Assembly (NCBI RefSeq): GCF_018223745.1 | Contig: NZ_CP073653.1 | Span: 549,001 to 613,000 of the forward strand | Source: Clostridium beijerinckii | Lineage (GTDB): Bacteria > Bacillota > Clostridia > Clostridiales > Clostridiaceae | DNA: 64,000 bases | Direction of reading: 5' to 3' | Part shown: positions 37,603 through 46,678 of the stretch, one piece after another | Layout of the letters: every line of letters starts with the position of its first letter | Numbering within the stretch: the first letter of the stretch is position 1 | Notes under the pieces: generated by a model | The model's database searches: none | Told to the model about the DNA's origin: nothing | The model's input: the letters and a program-made list of their open reading frames with translations, nothing else | Made by a program: the position numbers and the translations under genes

Positions 37603-38217
37603 ATGAAACGCTTTGGTATAATAGGTGGTACTTTTGACCCTATTCATAATGCGCATTTATATATAGCCTATGAAGCTAAAGAAAAATTAAGCTTAGATGA
37701 AGTGATCTTTATGCCGGCAGGAATACAGCCGCTTAAGGCCAATAATATAATTACAGATCCTGGATTAAGGTATAGTATGGTTAAAGCAGCAATAGAGCAC
37801 TTTAGCGAGTTTTCTGTATCAGATTATGAAATAGAGAAGGGCGGACTTAGTTTTACTCATGAAACATTAGAGTATTTCAAAAATAAGATTAGTGATAGAG
37901 ATAAAGATAATGAATTGTTTTTTATAACCGGAGCAGATTGTTTGTTTAGCATGGAAAAGTGGAAAGAAGTAAAAAAAATCTTTTCACTAGCAACTCTTGT
38001 GGTGTTCTCAAGAGGAGGAATAAACAAAAGTGATATGATAAATAGGAAACATATGATAGAAGAAAAGTATAATGGAAAAATAATTGTTTTAGATTTGAAA
38101 GAACTTGAAATATCATCAACTGATATAAGAAATAGAGTACATGAAAATAAGAGAATAGATTTTTTTGTGCCAGAGAGAGTTTCGGATATTATCTATAAAA
38201 ATAGACTATATAGATAG
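37603..38217 (+). CDS. nadD: Nicotinate-nucleotide adenylyltransferase
   Basis: 204 residues; adenylates nicotinate mononucleotide to deamido-NAD in NAD synthesis. The nucleotidyltransferase motifs GGTFDPIHNAHLYIA and EISSTDIRNRV (ISSTxIR) are both present. TGGAGG precedes the ATG. It is followed by yqeK, as in Bacillus. Confidence 0.97.
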   Translation: MKRFGIIGGTFDPIHNAHLYIAYEAKEKLSLDEVIFMPAGIQPLKANNIITDPGLRYSMVKAAIEHFSEFSVSDYEIEKGGLSFTHETLEYFKNKISDRDKDNELFFITGADCLFSMEKWKEVKKIFSLATLVVFSRGGINKSDMINRKHMIEEKYNGKIIVLDLKELEISSTDIRNRVHENKRIDFFVPERVSDIIYKNRLYR

Positions 38218-38303
38218 AATTTCATAAAGCTAATGCTCTGGTGACTTATAGAAATATAAGTTGATTCATTTAGAAATATATTTAATTTTAGGAGGAAGTT
38301 ATA

Positions 38304-38882
38304 TTGTTATCCATAGAAGAAATGAATTTGTATCTTAAATCTAATTTATTAGAAAAGCGTTATATGCATACTTTAGGGGTTGCAGACACAGCAAAGAGGT
38401 TAGCAAAACTAAATGGAGTTTCAGAAAAGAAGGCTGAAATTGCAGGTCTTGCTCATGATGTTGCTAAAAATTTATCTATAGATAAAATGAGAGAAATGAT
38501 GAAAGAAAATAATGTTATTATCTCTGAGATAGAAGAAAAGAATATGAATTTATGGCACAGTATTGTTGCACCAATAGAGGCAAAAGATAAACTTGGAATT
38601 GATGACGATGAAATACTGGATGCCATAAGATGGCATACTACAGGTAAAGAGGATATGTCCACTTTAACAAAGATTATTTATATAGCAGATATGATAGAAC
38701 CTGGAAGAAATTTTGATGGGGTTGATGAGATAAGAAGAGCTACATTTGATAACTTGGATAAAGGAGTCTATTTTGGTTTGACTAGTAGCATAAAAATATT
38801 ATTGGCTAAGAACTTATTAATTGATGAAAATACTATAAAGGCACGAAATTATTTTCTATTTAATCCTGAATTTAAATTATAA
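38304..38882 (+). CDS. yqeK: YqeK family HD-domain Ap4A hydrolase
   Basis: 192 residues with the HD metal motif GLAHDVAKN, an upstream His in KRYMHTLGVADTA and further ligands in WHSIVAP and DAIRWHTTGKEDM. Family members split diadenosine tetraphosphate symmetrically into two ADP. The start is TTG 38304, supported by GGAGG 8 nt upstream. In the usual gene order a ribosome silencing factor gene (rsfS) follows yqeK or the LCP gene; none is found here. Confidence 0.93.
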   Translation: MLSIEEMNLYLKSNLLEKRYMHTLGVADTAKRLAKLNGVSEKKAEIAGLAHDVAKNLSIDKMREMMKENNVIISEIEEKNMNLWHSIVAPIEAKDKLGIDDDEILDAIRWHTTGKEDMSTLTKIIYIADMIEPGRNFDGVDEIRRATFDNLDKGVYFGLTSSIKILLAKNLLIDENTIKARNYFLFNPEFKL

Positions 38883-38981
38883 GTATTGATATAAATAGAA
38901 ATTTCGACTTATTTAATGAGATTAGAGAGGTTACTTAATGTATATTATATTAAGTAAAGAAAATTTATAAGAGGTGGGTGC

Positions 38982-40274
38982 ATGAGAAGGAAAACTAATA
39001 AAAAGAGAGATACAGCATTCTCAAAAATTTTTAAAAAGGATAATGATTCTACAACAGTATTTGAAAAGTTAGTTTTAGGTATTATATCTCTTATAATAAC
39101 TTTTGTTATAGTATCAATGGTATCTGGGGTTTATGCTTTAATGAAGGTTGAGAGCAAGTCAATGCCAAGTGGTGCAAGTGTATCATTTAATCAGCCAGTA
39201 AATATCTTGTTACTTGGTATGGATATAGGAGATCCGAAGCAGGTAAATAATCAATCAATAAAGAGAACGGATACAATAATTGTAGCTAATTATAATCCTC
39301 AAACAAAAAGTATTCGTATTGTGTCTGTTCCAAGAGATACACTAATAAGTATAAATGATAGAAATGTTAAAATAAATTCAGCTTATGCAATTGGTGGATA
39401 TCCGAAGATAAAATCAGAAGTTGAAAATCTACTGAATATAAATATAAATTATATAGTTAAAGTTGATTACAATGCTTTTCGTGAAATCATTGATGCTATC
39501 GGAGGAATTGAAATGAAAATCGATAGAAATATGATTTATGATGATGAAGGTCAGAATCTTCATATAAATTTTAAAGCCGGTGAAACTGTAACTCTAGATG
39601 GTAAGAAAGCAGAGGAATTTTTTAGGTGGAGAAAAAATAATGATGGAAGTGGACTTGCTAATGGAGATTTAGATAGAATAGAAAATCAACAAAAATTTAT
39701 TTCTAAGGTTATTGAAAAATGTACAAGTCCTTTTGTAATATTTAGAGCACCTAAAATAATGACAGCATTAGGAGATAATGTAGAAACTAATCTGTCACCA
39801 ACTGATATTTTAGGATATGGGTTTAAATTTATTGGTATAAAAAAGGAAAATGTAACAATGGCAACTGTAAGTGGAACACCAAAAACTATAAATGGAGAGT
39901 CATTTTTAATAGTTGATAAAATTGAAAATAAAGATATATTATCATCACTTACTTCATCTTCTGCATCTAATAAATCAGCAGAAGGAGCAGCAAAAGATGA
40001 TATAAGAATTAAGGTTTTAAATGCCACAAAGATTAATGGATTGGCGGCAAAAGTAGCAAAGGAATTAAATGATGCTGGGTATACAAAAGTTGATACTGGC
40101 AATACTGAACTTAGTGATAAAAGTGAAATACTTAGTAATGATGCTGATAAATTAAAGACTATTAAACAGGATTTAAACATAAAAGAAAATGATGAAAAAG
40201 AGAACAAGAAAGAATATAAAGATTACGATGTGATTATAATTTTAGGTAAGGATTTTGAAACCTTTGGTAAGTAA
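38982..40274 (+). CDS. LCP (LytR-CpsA-Psr) family protein with LytR_C domain
   Basis: 430 residues: a basic cytoplasmic start, one membrane helix (about 29-50), the LCP catalytic domain (about 75-240: NILLLGMDIGD, RTDTIIVANYNPQTKSIRIVSVPRDT, GDLDRIENQQKFI, with the conserved Arg and Asp residues) and a C-terminal LytR_C domain (IRIKVLNATKINGLAAKVAKEL). LCP enzymes transfer teichoic acid or other glycopolymers from lipid carrier to peptidoglycan. GAGGTGGG precedes the ATG. It is in the conserved nadD-yqeK-LCP order. Confidence 0.94.
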   Translation: MRRKTNKKRDTAFSKIFKKDNDSTTVFEKLVLGIISLIITFVIVSMVSGVYALMKVESKSMPSGASVSFNQPVNILLLGMDIGDPKQVNNQSIKRTDTIIVANYNPQTKSIRIVSVPRDTLISINDRNVKINSAYAIGGYPKIKSEVENLLNININYIVKVDYNAFREIIDAIGGIEMKIDRNMIYDDEGQNLHINFKAGETVTLDGKKAEEFFRWRKNNDGSGLANGDLDRIENQQKFISKVIEKCTSPFVIFRAPKIMTALGDNVETNLSPTDILGYGFKFIGIKKENVTMATVSGTPKTINGESFLIVDKIENKDILSSLTSSSASNKSAEGAAKDDIRIKVLNATKINGLAAKVAKELNDAGYTKVDTGNTELSDKSEILSNDADKLKTIKQDLNIKENDEKENKKEYKDYDVIIILGKDFETFGK

Positions 40275-40459
40275 AGTGAATTAGAGTTTTGTGGTGGCTC
40301 AATGTATGTTGCTTATTTCTAGTATAGTGATGCACATAAACTTAATAGATGTATATGGTTAGTAAAAATACAAAGATATTAGAAGGAGTATTATCGTTAT
40401 TGTGCATCATCAATTTGACATATTCCTAAATTATACTATATGAGGAGAAGATAAATTAT

Positions 40460-41359
40460 ATGAGTATTTTAGAAAAGCAGGTTGTTAACATAGAGAAGGG
40501 CACTAAAATAAGAGAATATTTGAAAGTGGAACTTGGATTATCAACAAGATTAATTAGAAGTGCATCTCTTGGTAAAAGAATATTTGTTAATGATGAAGTT
40601 GTAAAAATGAATAGAGTTCTAAATGAGGGAGAAATTATTAAAATTGATCTGGCTAAAGATGAAAGTCAGGATATAGCTCCAGAAAAAATGGATATAGATA
40701 TAGTTTATGAAGATGAAGATATTTTAGTAGTCAACAAGAAACCTTTTATGGTGGTGCATCCAACTAAAAGTTATCAAAGTGGGACTCTTGCAAATGGAGT
40801 AATAAATTATTTTATGGAGAGCGGTCAAAATTGTATAGTTAGATTAGTTTCTAGATTAGATATGAATACATCAGGTCTTATTATAATTGCTAAAAATCAG
40901 TTTTCTCATGGAATGCTATCTAAAGAAATGAGTGAAAATAAGGTAGAAAAAAAATATTTAGCATTAGTTCATGGAATTATGAAAGAAAAACAGGGGACAA
41001 TTGATCTACCAATATATAAACCTGAAGGAATTGAAAATGGCATTAGGAGAGTTATTGATGAGAGAGGCCAAAGGAGCATAACCCACTATAAAGTTGTTGA
41101 AGAATACAATGAATCAAGTTTAGTAGAATGCAAACTTGAGACTGGAAGAACCCATCAAATTAGAGTGCATTTGAGTCACTTGGGTCATCCTATTTACGGT
41201 GATACATTATATGGAGATGGGGATGAAGAAGATTTAATAAAAAGGCAGGCTCTCCATGCATTTGGATTAGATTTTAAATCTCCAAGGAGTGGAGAAATAC
41301 TTTCATTAAGAGCAGAACTTCCAGATGATATGAAAGACTTAATTAGTAAATTGAAATAA
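40460..41359 (+). CDS. RluA family pseudouridine synthase
   Basis: 299 residues with an N-terminal S4 domain (LSTRLIRSASLGKRIFVNDEVV) and the RluA catalytic domain: VNKKPFMVVHPTKS, the catalytic Asp in LVSRLDMNTSGLIIIAKN, and TGRTHQIRVHLSHLGHPIYGDTLYG. It converts specific uridines in rRNA or tRNA to pseudouridine; which one (RluD-like is most likely) cannot be fixed from the sequence. GAGGAG precedes the ATG. Confidence 0.94.
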   Translation: MSILEKQVVNIEKGTKIREYLKVELGLSTRLIRSASLGKRIFVNDEVVKMNRVLNEGEIIKIDLAKDESQDIAPEKMDIDIVYEDEDILVVNKKPFMVVHPTKSYQSGTLANGVINYFMESGQNCIVRLVSRLDMNTSGLIIIAKNQFSHGMLSKEMSENKVEKKYLALVHGIMKEKQGTIDLPIYKPEGIENGIRRVIDERGQRSITHYKVVEEYNESSLVECKLETGRTHQIRVHLSHLGHPIYGDTLYGDGDEEDLIKRQALHAFGLDFKSPRSGEILSLRAELPDDMKDLISKLK

Positions 41360-41384
41360 ATTTAATATGATAAATAACAATGTA

Positions 41385-41425
41385 AAAAGCTCAAGCATCT
41401 AATTTAATAAGTTGCTTGAACTTTT
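41385..41425. terminator. Bidirectional terminator between rluA-like and lysR genes
   Basis: Arms 41385-41397 and 41413-41425 pair at 12 of 13 positions (one C/A mismatch) and have A/T runs outside, so the hairpin can serve both convergent genes. Confidence 0.75.
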
Positions 41426-41433
41426 GAATTATT

Positions 41434-42330
41434 CTATTGTAAGTATGATTCCATAAAACTTCTTGATAAATTTAAGAATTCTTTTAGAGCAGGAGAAATC
41501 CATTTGTTTTTGTGATAAAGTACTTGAGATATTATTCCGAAGTCAGGACCTTCCCAATTTAGAGGAACAAGTTTACCACTATTTATTTCATCATCAACAG
41601 CAACCTTTGGAAGTAAGGTTATTCCAAGACCACTCATTGTAAATTGTTTAATAGCTTGAACACTTCCTGTTTCTATAGCTACATTTGGCTTTATATTGCA
41701 ACTGTTTAATATATTTTCTAATGTAGCTCTGTAGCTACATCCCATTTCTGTTAATATAAGTGGTTCTGACTCGATATCTTTTGGAAATACTTCTTTTTTA
41801 TTTATAAGGGGATGGCCTGGATATGCTAAAAGCAACATTGGCTCTGGAATTTCGATTTCTGATATAAATTCTGCTGAATTAATTTTTACACCTAATGAAA
41901 ATGCTACATCAATAATATTATCATTTAAGAAATATTTAAATTCAGCACAATTTCCAAATTTTAAAGAGATGTCCACTTCAGGATATAGCTTTTTGTATTC
42001 TTTAAGGATTTCAGGAAGTCTTAATACACATAAAGATTCAGCAGCACCAATTGTTAATGTACCACTTGGAACGTCAGTATTAAGTACAGCATTTTTTACA
42101 TCACTTGATAGTTTTAATATTTGTTTTGCATATGGCAAAAGTTTCTTTCCTTCATGTGTTAAAGTTATGTTTTTACCTATTCTTTCAAAAAGTTTTACAC
42201 CAAGCTCACTTTCCAAAAGCTTAATTTGTGTCGTTATACTAGATTGAGCATAGCCCAGGTTATCGGCTGCTTTAGTAAAACTTTGAAGTTTACTTATCGT
42301 TAAGAAAGCATTAAGTTGTTTAAAGTCCAT
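41434..42330 (-). CDS. LysR family transcriptional regulator
   Basis: 298 residues: N-terminal winged helix (MDFKQLNAFLTISKLQSFTKAADNLGYAQSSITTQIKLLE in outline) and a periplasmic-binding-type effector domain (about 90-290). The ATG whose codon ends at 42330 follows GGAG and gives the standard LysR start; a longer in-frame reading to 42408 is unlikely. It is divergent from asd with 121 bp between them, a common layout for a LysR regulator and its target, so asd or its own gene may be regulated. The effector is unknown. Confidence 0.93.
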   Translation of the reverse strand: MDFKQLNAFLTISKLQSFTKAADNLGYAQSSITTQIKLLESELGVKLFERIGKNITLTHEGKKLLPYAKQILKLSSDVKNAVLNTDVPSGTLTIGAAESLCVLRLPEILKEYKKLYPEVDISLKFGNCAEFKYFLNDNIIDVAFSLGVKINSAEFISEIEIPEPMLLLAYPGHPLINKKEVFPKDIESEPLILTEMGCSYRATLENILNSCNIKPNVAIETGSVQAIKQFTMSGLGITLLPKVAVDDEINSGKLVPLNWEGPDFGIISQVLYHKNKWISPALKEFLNLSRSFMESYLQ

Positions 42331-42398
42331 ATAATCATCTCCATCAAAATAATTGATTATGTTAATAGAAATTATCAATTTTACTAATATATGCATAA

Positions 42399-42417
42399 AT
42401 GATATCATACTTATAAT
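42399..42417 (+). promoter_or_regulatory. Palindrome and -10 box in the lysR-asd spacer
   Basis: A perfect 10-bp palindrome ATGATATCAT (42399-42408) lies 3 bp before TATAAT (42412-42417) on the asd strand. It sits where a LysR-type operator would overlap the asd promoter. No good -35 box is visible. Confidence 0.4.
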
Positions 42418-42451
42418 AGATAAGCAAAATTAATTTTAAGAGGTGGTTTTA

Positions 42452-43537
42452 ATGGGAGATAAGTTGAAGGTTGGTATAATAGGTGCCACAGGAATGGTTG
42501 GACAAAGGTTTTTATGCTTATTAGAAAATCATCCTTGGTTTGAAGTTACAGTGCTAGCGGCAAGTAAAAATTCAGCAGGAGTAACTTATAAAGAGGCAAT
42601 AGCTAATAGATGGAAGATGACAACACCATTACCTGAAAAATATAAGGATATGGTAGTTAAGGATGCATTTAAAGTTGAAGAAATCTCTGGTATGGTAGAT
42701 TTCGTATTTTGTGCAATTTCTCTAAATAAGGAACAAACTAAGTTACTTGAAGAAGATTATGCGAAACATGAAACACCAGTTATTTCAAATAATTCAGCCA
42801 ATAGAAATGTGGATGATGTACCGATGTTAATTCCAGAGATAAATGGAGTACATGCACAGATTATTGAAAGCCAAAAGAAACGTTTAGGAACTAAAAGAGG
42901 ATTTATAGCAGTAAAGCCTAATTGCTCAATTCAGAGTTATGTTCCCCCAATAAGTGCCCTTATGGAATACAAGCCTAAAAATATTCTAGCATGCACCTAT
43001 CAAGCCATTTCCGGAGCAGGTAAAACTTTTAATGAGTGTCCTGAAATTATTGATAACGTGATACCATTTATTGATGGTGAAGAAGAGAAAAGTGAGAAGG
43101 AACCACTAAAAATATGGGGACAAATAGAATCGGGTAAAATTATAAATGCTAATAGTCCGATTATTACAACTCAATGTATAAGAGTACCTGTAGCAAATGG
43201 ACATTTGGCAGCAGTTTATGTTAGTTTTAAGAACAAACCTTCGAAGGAAGAGATAATTAGTAGATGGGAAAACTTCAAAGTTCCAGAAATAGTTCTAGGG
43301 CTTCCAAATGCTCCAAAGAAATTTTTGAAATACTTCACAGAGAATAATAGACCTCAAACTAATTTAGATAGAAATTATGAAAATGGAATGGGAATATCCA
43401 TGGGAAGATTACGAGAAGATAAGATATTTGATTACAAATTTGTGTGTCTTTCTCATAATACATTAAGAGGTGCAGCAGGTGGCGGAGTTCTTTCAGCTGA
43501 ATATTTGAAAGCTTGTGGATATTTAAATGCAAAGTAA
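42452..43537 (+). CDS. asd: Aspartate-semialdehyde dehydrogenase
   Basis: 361 residues; reduces aspartyl phosphate to aspartate semialdehyde with NADPH, the branch point to lysine/diaminopimelate, threonine and methionine. It is the longer, archaeal/yeast-type enzyme: GIIGATGMVGQRFLCLLENHPWF, catalytic Cys in VKPNCSIQSYVPP, His in RVPVANGHLAAVYV. ATG 42452 follows AGAGGTGG. No lysine riboswitch is seen in the short upstream spacer. Confidence 0.96.
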   Translation: MGDKLKVGIIGATGMVGQRFLCLLENHPWFEVTVLAASKNSAGVTYKEAIANRWKMTTPLPEKYKDMVVKDAFKVEEISGMVDFVFCAISLNKEQTKLLEEDYAKHETPVISNNSANRNVDDVPMLIPEINGVHAQIIESQKKRLGTKRGFIAVKPNCSIQSYVPPISALMEYKPKNILACTYQAISGAGKTFNECPEIIDNVIPFIDGEEEKSEKEPLKIWGQIESGKIINANSPIITTQCIRVPVANGHLAAVYVSFKNKPSKEEIISRWENFKVPEIVLGLPNAPKKFLKYFTENNRPQTNLDRNYENGMGISMGRLREDKIFDYKFVCLSHNTLRGAAGGGVLSAEYLKACGYLNAK

Positions 43538-43564
43538 ATTTTTATAATTAATATATATTTAAAT

Positions 43565-43606
43565 AAAAATAAAGGAAGTCATCTGTTGCTTCCTTTATTT
43601 TTATTT
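43565..43606. terminator. Bidirectional terminator between asd and the carboxypeptidase gene
   Basis: Arms 43565-43578 and 43589-43602 are a perfect 14-bp stem with a 10-nt loop and A/T tails on both strands. Confidence 0.85.
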
Positions 43607-44836
43607 CTTTAATTTTATATTTATAAGCTTCCTTAATCCAAATACTCCTGCTAAAACAATAGCGACAGATCCTATATAGAGTTCTGAATTTGCATTGTTT
43701 GACAATGAATTAATAGAAAGGGGAAATTCATACTTTCTAGATGTTCCAGCAGCTAAATCCATAGTTGTATATTCTTTGTCATTGACATAAACAGTACCTT
43801 TTAGTATATTATCACCTTCATTAAATGATTGTTTGCTTAAATCCTGATCCTGTATTTTTATTTCAGAAGATACTGAATCTTCCTGACCCTTAGGAACATC
43901 ATAATCAATATCTTTTGAGGCAATAACAGGTATTGTAAGATTGTTAGTTATTTTATACTGTGAAACTTCATCGCCTTTTTTGTAAAGGTGAACTAAAGAA
44001 TAATTATCAAAGCCGTAATTTAAGACTGCTTGCATATCATGAAAGTTTTGATCTTTGTCAAGCGCATTTAAAAATGAAGCTACAAGAACATGTCCGTTCT
44101 TTTCTGCAGCAGCTACGTAAGTATGATTTGATTTTGTTGTATAACCATTTTTACCGCAAAGAGCAAAAGGGTAATAATATCTAGAATTCTTATTTATCAT
44201 ATAATTTTTATTGTTAAGTACAATAGTTTTTGAAGGATTATTCTTAAGCGTTATTGTGTAATTTGGTGTGGTAGATAGTTGAACGTAATCTTTATTATTT
44301 ATAGCTTCTCTTAAAAATAACGCTAAATCGTGAGCAGTAGTTGTATGTTCTGGATCTGGTAATCCACTTGGATTTTTAAAGTTTGTGTGTAAAGCTCCCA
44401 GTTCTTTTGCTTTTTCATTCATAAGTTTAGAAAATGCTTCTGTGCTTCCTGATATGTGATCAGCTAAAGCATTTGCACAATCGTTTCCTGATTCCAAAAG
44501 AAGCCCTAAAAGCAAATCGCGAACAGTTACTACATCACCTTTTAATAAACCAACAGCAGTTCCATCTATTTTGGTGAAATCTTCTTGAACTGTCACTTCA
44601 TCATCTAGTTTACACTTTTCTAAAGCTATAATTGCAGTCATAACCTTAGTAGTTGAAGCAGGCTCTAAAACTTTTTCTTCATTTTTCCCATATAACACTT
44701 GTCCAGTAGATGCATCAATTAAAGCGCAACCCTCAGCGTTAATCTGTGGAGGCTGTGTTTCTGCTTGCACACTACTATAGGTAAAGCAAAATAGAAACAA
44801 GAATAATATATTAAATGTTTTAAAAATTCTTTTCAT
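43601..44836 (-). CDS. D-alanyl-D-alanine carboxypeptidase (PBP5/DacF type) with KNG motif
   Basis: 411 residues from the ATG at 44836, which has GGAG 7 nt upstream (that GGAG lies inside an upstream in-frame ATG at 44848). Signal peptide about 1-25 (SSVQAET). The S11 motifs are SxxK at Ser61-Lys64 (PASTTKVMTA) and SGN at 116-118 (ESGNDCANALADH). The third motif, normally KTG, reads KNG at 229-231 (CGKNGYTTKSNHTY). A C-terminal PBP5_C-like domain (about 260-360) and a terminal membrane helix (about 383-403) complete the chain. It trims the terminal D-Ala of stem peptides. Confidence 0.93.
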   Translation of the reverse strand: MKRIFKTFNILFLFLFCFTYSSVQAETQPPQINAEGCALIDASTGQVLYGKNEEKVLEPASTTKVMTAIIALEKCKLDDEVTVQEDFTKIDGTAVGLLKGDVVTVRDLLLGLLLESGNDCANALADHISGSTEAFSKLMNEKAKELGALHTNFKNPSGLPDPEHTTTAHDLALFLREAINNKDYVQLSTTPNYTITLKNNPSKTIVLNNKNYMINKNSRYYYPFALCGKNGYTTKSNHTYVAAAEKNGHVLVASFLNALDKDQNFHDMQAVLNYGFDNYSLVHLYKKGDEVSQYKITNNLTIPVIASKDIDYDVPKGQEDSVSSEIKIQDQDLSKQSFNEGDNILKGTVYVNDKEYTTMDLAAGTSRKYEFPLSINSLSNNANSELYIGSVAIVLAGVFGLRKLINIKLKK

Positions 44837-45001
44837 AAAATTCTCCATACTTATATTAAATATTTTTAATAGTACTCAAAATACATTTTATCAAAAAAAA
44901 AGAATTTACGCTATACAAAGTTCAAATAGATTCCAATAAGAGTCTAAATAATAAAAAAGTGGAAATAATAATTAAGGAGAAATTATAAAGGAGAAAAAGA
45001 A

Positions 45002-45688
45002 GTGGTACAAGAGTTCTTAAAAGATAAGAAAAAAATCGGCATATTAAGTATGCTATTTATTGTGGTAATTGTACTTATAGGATTATATGTGAAATCTGGG
45101 TTTAAAGAGCTGAAGAAAAATGATACTGAAAGTATCTTTGTAGATGATAGTATTGAGGCTGATACATCAAATGATGAATCAGTTAATGTTAAAAATAATA
45201 ATAAATCAAATAATAAGGATAGCAAGAAACAAATAGTTGTAGCTAAAAATAAGAACATAGTTGTAGAAATAAAAGGAGAAGTAAAAAAGCCAGATGTTTA
45301 TACAATGAGTGAAGACTCAATAGTAAAGGATCTCATAGACATATCAGGTGGGCTTACTGAAAATGCAGATTTAAGTAATATAAATAGAGCAAAAAAGTTG
45401 CAAGATCATGAATTGATTTATATTTCAAATAAAAATGATGAAAACAAGGAAATCCAAACTGTAAATTCAAATTCTAGTAATAAAGATATTTCAAATAAAA
45501 AAATTAATTTAAATAGTGCAACATTAGACCAATTAAAGACATTAAATGGCATAGGTGATTCAAAAGCAAAAGGCATAATTGAATATAGAGAAAAAAGCGG
45601 TGGATTTAAATCAATTGAGGAAATAAAAAATGTATCTGGAATAGGAGATAACATGTTTGAGCGAATAAAGGAACAAATTGAAATTTGA
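45002..45688 (+). CDS. ComEA-like SLBB/helix-hairpin-helix DNA-binding protein
   Basis: 228 residues: a membrane helix (about 12-31), a linker rich in Asn/Asp/Lys, an SLBB domain (about 80-140: VEIKGEVKKPDVYTMSEDSIVKDLI) and a C-terminal pair of helix-hairpin-helix motifs (KINLNSATLDQLKTLNGIGDSKAKGIIEYRE, EEIKNVSGIGDNMFERI). This is the architecture of ComEA, the DNA receptor of competence. ComEC is not next to it here. The start is GTG 45002 with AAAGGAG upstream. Confidence 0.9.
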   Translation: MVQEFLKDKKKIGILSMLFIVVIVLIGLYVKSGFKELKKNDTESIFVDDSIEADTSNDESVNVKNNNKSNNKDSKKQIVVAKNKNIVVEIKGEVKKPDVYTMSEDSIVKDLIDISGGLTENADLSNINRAKKLQDHELIYISNKNDENKEIQTVNSNSSNKDISNKKINLNSATLDQLKTLNGIGDSKAKGIIEYREKSGGFKSIEEIKNVSGIGDNMFERIKEQIEI

Positions 45689-45965
45689 ACAACTTACAAA
45701 TATATTACATTAATACTTGTTAACGTTATAATAATTGCATGAAAGAGTAAAAAAATATATAATAAACAGTGGTATATCAAAACTAATTATATTAAATGAA
45801 TGTAAAAGCAGTCTAGAAAAGAGAACATAATATTATTTAGGTAAGAAAAAAGGTATAATATTGACACATAGTTGTAATACACTGATGGTAAAATTGTATT
45901 ATTCATTTGCCGTATATTAGTTAGACATAAAAATAACATCTAATTTAAATAAGGGGGAAAATTTA

Positions 45966-46658
45966 GTGTCTAAAAAGGTTATAAGTATACTTATGAGCAT
46001 AATAGTTGCAGCATCGTTAGCTGGGTGTAAAAATGCTACAGATAGTTCAACAAAGAAAACGGACACAACAACGGAAAGTAGCACAAACTCTAATGATGAC
46101 AGTTTAGAGGGGAAATGGGCAAAAAATTATACATTAGATCAAACACAAAAGTTATTTAAAGATAAATTATCAAAGATGGAGAATATAACCAAGGATTTAG
46201 GGGTAAAATATACAAAAGATGAGAAAACAAGAAAAGAAAAAGATGAATCTGTAAATGATAATTCCATATATTTTGACAATCAAAAGCCAGAAGTAAATAA
46301 AATTGAAAGTATGTATTTTGGAATGAAAACATATGGTGATAATTTAGAGACTGGTGATATAAGTCTAAAGTTGAGTTTGAATTTTGATGGTGAGAATGCA
46401 ATAAAAAATAATAATTTTGACTTAGGAAAGACATCTTTTAAAAAGTACATAGAAGCATTTACAGACCAAGAAGGTAGAGATTATTCAGACATAAATAAAC
46501 AAATAATTGATAAACTAAAAAGTGGTGAAAACCAAGTTCAGATTAATAACACAATTGATGGCTTAAAGGAAGAAATCTTAGCTACCAAAACGTGTATAAT
46601 ATATAAATTATCTACAAAGAAGTACAAATTTGCTGATGGTGAAATGAGTATGAAGTAG
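45966..46658 (+). CDS. Putative lipoprotein
   Basis: 230 residues with a lipoprotein signal peptide (lipobox LAGC, lipidated Cys at about residue 21) followed by a Ser/Thr/Asp linker and an unrecognised 170-residue domain with alternating strands. Substrate-binding signatures are not seen. The start is GTG 45966, with AAGGGGG upstream. A TTGACA at 45861-45866 may be its -35, but no clear -10 follows. It is followed after 20 bp by an RDD-like membrane gene with a similar ribosome site, so they are probably co-expressed. Confidence 0.78.
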   Translation: MSKKVISILMSIIVAASLAGCKNATDSSTKKTDTTTESSTNSNDDSLEGKWAKNYTLDQTQKLFKDKLSKMENITKDLGVKYTKDEKTRKEKDESVNDNSIYFDNQKPEVNKIESMYFGMKTYGDNLETGDISLKLSLNFDGENAIKNNNFDLGKTSFKKYIEAFTDQEGRDYSDINKQIIDKLKSGENQVQINNTIDGLKEEILATKTCIIYKLSTKKYKFADGEMSMK

Positions 46659-46678
46659 ATTACAAGGGGGAAAATTTC

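Noticed and set aside
38553-38570. TGGCAC...TTGC inside yqeK as a third sigma-54 promoter
   Set aside because: The GG to GC distance is 12 bp instead of 10, and it is within a coding region with no matching downstream operon.
39686-40207. 173-codon minus-strand frame opposite the LCP gene
   Set aside because: Antisense shadow of the LCP/LytR_C coding sequence; hydrophobic composition arises from the reverse complement of charged codons.
40415-40437. TTGACA and TATACT upstream of the RluA-type gene as a promoter
   Set aside because: The spacing is only 11 bp, far from the 16-18 bp needed.
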